From: an uncultured Draconibacterium sp.
Lineage (GTDB): Bacteria > Bacteroidota > Bacteroidia > Bacteroidales > Prolixibacteraceae
Length of the DNA: 64,000 bases
Direction: 5' to 3'
Assembly: GCF_963677565.1 (NCBI RefSeq)
Contig: NZ_OY781981.1
Coordinates: 558,001-622,000 of the forward strand
A program made the translations under genes and the position numbers. Positions 60,905 to 64,000 of the stretch are shown piece by piece. Each line of letters opens with the position of its first letter. Within the stretch, counting starts at the first letter, position 1. The notes under the pieces were generated by a model, which saw only the letters and a list, made by a program, of their open reading frames with translations, ran no database searches and was not told the origin of the DNA.

Positions 60905-62164
60905 CTATTTTCTTTCTTTTACTTCAGAGGCATCAACCACTTTAAAAAGTTTATCGGCCCGACGCGTTACATTATCGATAGGCACTGAGATTCGCTGACC
61001 TTTTAAACCTTCTTGAACGGGCTCCAGATCGAATCGAATTTCACGAACATTTGTTTGATATACACCTGTTGTTGGACCGGTAATAATTATCTCATCACCT
61101 ACTTTCAGGTTTTTTGTTTCAAGTTTGAATTCGGCCACGCCTATTTTTTTGAAATAGTTGGTACATTTTCCGATGTACAATTTGCGTTTACTCGCTCTCG
61201 AGCCATAGTTTTTACTCCATTCGCCCAGGCGCTGCCCCAGGTAATAACCATCCCAGAATCCACGATTGAATACAGTTTGTAAACGATTGTTCCAGTCTTC
61301 CACTTTCTCGTCGGTAAAAGCTTCATCGAAATAAGCATCAACAGCCTCGCGGTAGCACTGCGCAACCGTTTTAACATATTCGGGAGAACGGGCGCGACCT
61401 TCAATTTTAAGCACCGAAACACCGGCATCGAGTATTTTATTCAGAAAATGAATGGTTTTTAAATCTTTTGGCGACATGATGTACTCGTTGTCAATTTCCA
61501 GCTCGGCACCGGTTTCTTTGTCGGTTACCGAATAAGCTCGGCGGCAGGTTTGCAAACAAGCGCCACGGTTTGCCGACGAGTTCATTTCGTGCAAACTAAG
61601 GTAACATTTGCCACTGGTGGCCATACACAAGGCTCCGTGAACAAACATTTCAATCTTTATCAATTCGCCACTTGGTCCGGTAATATTTTGCTTTTTAATC
61701 TGATCGCTGATCTCCCAAACACGGCCCAAATTCATTTCGCGCGCCAGCACCACTACATCGGCAAAATTGGAGTAGAATTTTACCGCCTCGATATTGGTGA
61801 TGTTTACCTGTGTGGAAATATGAACCTCAAGATCAATAGACCGTGCGTACTGAATGACCGAAACATCGGCGGCAATTACAGCAGAAACACCGGCTTCTTT
61901 CGCGGCATCAATAACTTCATGCATTTTATCCAGTTCGCCATCAAAGATTTCCACGTTCATGGTAAGGTATGTTTTTACCTTATTTTCGGTGGCAATTTTT
62001 ACAATTTTACGAAGGTCGTCGAGATTAAAATTATTCGACGATCGCGAACGCATATTCAGGTTTTCAACACCAAAATAAACCGATCCGGCTCCTCCCTGAA
62101 TGGCTGCCATTAACGACTCGTACGATCCTACAGGCGCCATTATTTCCACATCTCTTCTTTCCAT
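60905..62164 (-). CDS. Peptidase U32-family protein (RlhA/TrhP/YegQ-like)
   Basis: 419 residues. The U32 signature is clear: EMFVHGALCMATSGKCYLS with the conserved Cys pair, followed by ANRGACLQTCRRAYSV. N-terminal EIMAPVGSYESLMAAIQGGA begins the TIM-like barrel. The C-terminal domain is beta-rich (VGDEIIITGPTTGVYQ). Relatives hydroxylate rRNA or tRNA (prephenate-dependent TrhP, RlhA) rather than cleaving peptides, so an RNA-modifying role is the better guess. Confidence 0.9.
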   Translation of the reverse strand: MERRDVEIMAPVGSYESLMAAIQGGAGSVYFGVENLNMRSRSSNNFNLDDLRKIVKIATENKVKTYLTMNVEIFDGELDKMHEVIDAAKEAGVSAVIAADVSVIQYARSIDLEVHISTQVNITNIEAVKFYSNFADVVVLAREMNLGRVWEISDQIKKQNITGPSGELIKIEMFVHGALCMATSGKCYLSLHEMNSSANRGACLQTCRRAYSVTDKETGAELEIDNEYIMSPKDLKTIHFLNKILDAGVSVLKIEGRARSPEYVKTVAQCYREAVDAYFDEAFTDEKVEDWNNRLQTVFNRGFWDGYYLGQRLGEWSKNYGSRASKRKLYIGKCTNYFKKIGVAEFKLETKNLKVGDEIIITGPTTGVYQTNVREIRFDLEPVQEGLKGQRISVPIDNVTRRADKLFKVVDASEVKERK

Positions 62165-62463
62165 TGCTTAACTGTGAAGTTTTAAAAATTGCGGTGCAAA
62201 GTTAAGAGTTTTTGGGAATTACAACTGTTCGTGTAGAAGTGATAGCCTCAATTTGGGTGCGAAAAGCTCTATCTGATCAACACCCTCCCCTTAAATCAGT
62301 ATATTCCTAATTATAAGGCTCCCCCAAGTGACGAAAGTTGCTTTCAAACGTATTTTTTTACGCCCTCAGGTAACTCAAGTAGATTCAGAATATATTTCGT
62401 GTGGCAATTAGCGAAATGGGCAAACATAGTTTTTGAAAACAGAGAGATAGCCTCGCCCCCCCG

Positions 62464-62510
62464 TTGGCACGATATTGTAAATCGTGCCTCAGCCTGCAAG
62501 GCTGAAAAAA
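62464..62510. repeat. REP-like hairpin pair
   Basis: GGCACGAT and ATCGTGCC pair around TATTGTAA (about 62466-62490), followed by CAGCC-TGCAA-GGCTG. Two adjacent hairpins of this type are a familiar dispersed repeat in Bacteroidota. The remainder of 62165-62463 shows no gene or other structure. Confidence 0.6.
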
Positions 62511-62529
62511 GCTAATTCAATAGGCCTAA

Positions 62530-62564
62530 AAACAGTGATGCCCTCACTGATTGTGAAGGCATCA
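62530..62564 (-). terminator. Probable terminator of the ABC transporter operon
   Basis: TGATGCCCTCAC (62536-62547) pairs with GTGAAGGCATCA (62553-62564), one mismatch that is G-U in minus-strand RNA. The T tract after it (from AAAAA at about 62528-62532) is short, so strength is moderate. Confidence 0.7.
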
Positions 62565-62573
62565 ATATTATTT

Positions 62574-63293
62574 CTAAACGAATTTTTCGCGTTTCTGTAA
62601 ATTAAATAATCCGTAGAGGACAAATACGAGTGTTCCTATTCCCATAAAAATACGGTTCTTCCTGATAATTCCTTCCCAAATTACTTCATTCAGGTTGTTC
62701 GGAATATTAAACGGATTTAAAAATGGGTTCCACTGCGTATGTTCCATAACGTCTTGCAAGATCAGGAGTGCTACTCCAATCAGAACCATGGTCACAGCCG
62801 TTCCGTTTCCATTTTTAACAACAGTTGAAAACATAAACGACATTGATCCCAGAAATATAATTGGGTACATTAACTGGTACGACATTTCCATTAAACTTAC
62901 CCGGTATAAAAGCACCGATGCCAGCGCCGAAAAAAGCACAATAATTATAAACACCAGTGTATAAATCATAATTAAGCGCACCAACCAAACTTTATATCTG
63001 TAGTTTGGAATCCCAAACAAGATTTCCAACATACGAGAATCATCATCGTTTTGTATGCCAAAAACCGACGGATAGAAAATGAGCAAAATACCGGGAAATA
63101 TCAGCAGGTTATACACCACATCTTCCGATAAAGAGCCGCCGTTATAAACCGTTTGTATGGCAAAAAACAAAAAGAATGCAAGTGCTGCGATTAAAAACCA
63201 TATAAACTTGTTAGCAAAGATGATTCGTAAATTATACCGTATCATTTTAACTAAAACATGCAGCCTGTTTTTTAAATTGTATTGTCGTTCCAT
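62574..63293 (-). CDS. ABC transporter permease
   Basis: 239 residues with six membrane helices: FIWFLIAALAFFLFFAIQTV, LLIFPGILLIFYPSVFGIQN, LIMIYTLVFIIIVLFSALAS, YPIIFLGSMSFMFSTVV and two more. The DDSRMLEILFGIPNYRYKVW stretch is typical of ABC-2-type permeases. It is seven bases from the ATPase gene upstream, so the two form a transporter; the substrate is not visible. Confidence 0.88.
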   Translation of the reverse strand: MERQYNLKNRLHVLVKMIRYNLRIIFANKFIWFLIAALAFFLFFAIQTVYNGGSLSEDVVYNLLIFPGILLIFYPSVFGIQNDDDSRMLEILFGIPNYRYKVWLVRLIMIYTLVFIIIVLFSALASVLLYRVSLMEMSYQLMYPIIFLGSMSFMFSTVVKNGNGTAVTMVLIGVALLILQDVMEHTQWNPFLNPFNIPNNLNEVIWEGIIRKNRIFMGIGTLVFVLYGLFNLQKREKFV

Positions 63294-63299
63294 AATTCC

Positions 63300-64000
63300 T
63301 TAAACAAAGTCTTTTAACAAACACAAATAAGCATCCTCAAGATTTGGCAATACGCTAACCGCGTCGGGTGTCGGCTTTTCTTTTGCCAAACAACGCATTT
63401 TAATATTTTCGCCATCGCGCATATGGTGTACAATCATTTGTTTGTTCGCCATATTATCGAATTCCTTAGCCGGAACAGAGAACTGCCAAACAAAATTATT
63501 ACCCATGTTCACCATATCGTTTGGTGTTCCGAAATATTTCAGGTTACCACGGTTAATAACAGCCACCTGGTTACACGAACTTGAAATATCCTCGATAATG
63601 TGGGTGGAGAAAATTACAATTCGCTCGCGGCTTAACTCTACCAGCAAGTTACGAAAACGAATACGTTCGCGTGGATCAAGACCTGCTGTTGGTTCGTCAA
63701 CCACAAGAATACGCGGCAGATTCAACAGAATCTGTGCAATACCGATACGTTGTTTCATACCCCCCGAGAATGCACCAATCTTATCTGTGCGGCGTTCCCA
63801 CATATGAACACTTTTTAGCACGTATTCCAGTCGGTCTTCACGTGTTTTGGTATCTTTTATTCCTTTAAGGATCGCCTGGTAATCCAAAAACTCCCATGCC
63901 GACATATTTTCATAAGTACCAAAAGCCTGTGGCAGGTAACCAATAAGCCCTTGCAACTCTTCGCGGTACTTTTGAGTATCCATTCCGTTTATCCAAATCT
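63300..64000 (-). CDS. ABC transporter ATP-binding protein, N-terminus beyond window
   Basis: The last 233 residues are visible; the frame stays open through base 64000 (IWING precedes the ATG at 63983), so the start and the Walker A motif lie outside. Seen: Q-loop GYLPQAFGTYENMSAWEFL, signature AFSGGMKQRIGIAQILL, Walker B ILVVDEPTAGLDPRE, switch His in VIFSTHIIED. Beyond about residue 150 a C-terminal extension (QFSVPAKEFDNMANKQ) is typical of ABC-2 exporters. It pairs with the permease at 62574. Confidence 0.93.
   Translation of the reverse strand, partial: IWINGMDTQKYREELQGLIGYLPQAFGTYENMSAWEFLDYQAILKGIKDTKTREDRLEYVLKSVHMWERRTDKIGAFSGGMKQRIGIAQILLNLPRILVVDEPTAGLDPRERIRFRNLLVELSRERIVIFSTHIIEDISSSCNQVAVINRGNLKYFGTPNDMVNMGNNFVWQFSVPAKEFDNMANKQMIVHHMRDGENIKMRCLAKEKPTPDAVSVLPNLEDAYLCLLKDFV

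Noticed and set aside
61550..62113. 187-codon plus-strand frame inside the U32 gene
   Set aside because: Antisense to a conserved gene with clear family motifs.

Overview
The window reads as a stretch of chromosome from a Bacteroidota bacterium. The gene set suggests an anaerobic or facultative marine or sediment member of the Marinilabiliales/Prolixibacteraceae type, but that finer placement is inference. Support comes from several -7 boxes of the Bacteroidota form TAnnTTTG, a B12-dependent methylmalonyl-CoA mutase pair (succinate/propionate metabolism), LptC and FadL-like outer-membrane proteins, an RprXY-like two-component system, a LytTR system whose kinase has a beta-propeller sensor, and typical Bacteroidota intergenic palindromes. 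No rRNA, tRNA, insertion sequence, prophage or CRISPR array was seen.

Layout. 1-4.3 kb: the end of an unknown gene, an outer-membrane protein, an FKBP-like protein, a MarC protein, and a membrane protein fused to a cytidylate-kinase-like domain. 4.4-14.8 kb (minus strand): ppiD-like chaperone, CNNM/CorC protein, lptC, a TPR protein, a FadL-like porin, coaX, nadC and nadB, so NAD/CoA synthesis and envelope assembly share one tightly packed run. 15.5-21.2 kb: a three-gene RND efflux operon. 21.4-23.8 kb: phosphofructokinase, a MazG-type pyrophosphohydrolase and an SDR enzyme. 23.8-27.5 kb: an OmpR-family two-component system divergent from a secreted acidic protein, with phased TTAAC repeats between them. 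27.6-33.4 kb: a nucleoside hydrolase-FmdE fusion, a striking 21-bp tandem palindrome array, an S4 protein, a C1 peptidase, MmcQ/YjbR, YraN, an LD-carboxypeptidase and a HAD phosphatase. 33.5-38.9 kb: metG, a small structured non-coding region, and two fasciclin proteins. 39.4-48.2 kb: a DUF2339-type membrane protein, a tetraheme cytochrome/FeS/NrfD electron-transfer trio, and mutAB. 48.2-54.9 kb: a thioredoxin-fold protein, two paralogous secreted proteins with matching promoters, and a LytTR regulator/sensor pair bracketed by two sets of 21-bp-phased direct repeats, the second set heading a probable small RNA. 55-64 kb: acyl-CoA synthetase, MscS channel, an HGSNAT-like membrane protein with a TIM-barrel enzyme, a porin-like protein, a U32 peptidase-family protein and an ABC transporter cut by the window edge.

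The best candidates for undescribed biology are (i) the 13-unit, exactly 21-bp-phased CCCC-NN-GGGG array at 29189-29461, (ii) the LytTR regulon at 49-55 kb with repeat triplets at both ends and a candidate regulated sRNA, and (iii) the TTAAC repeat operator between the RprXY-like system and its secreted neighbour.
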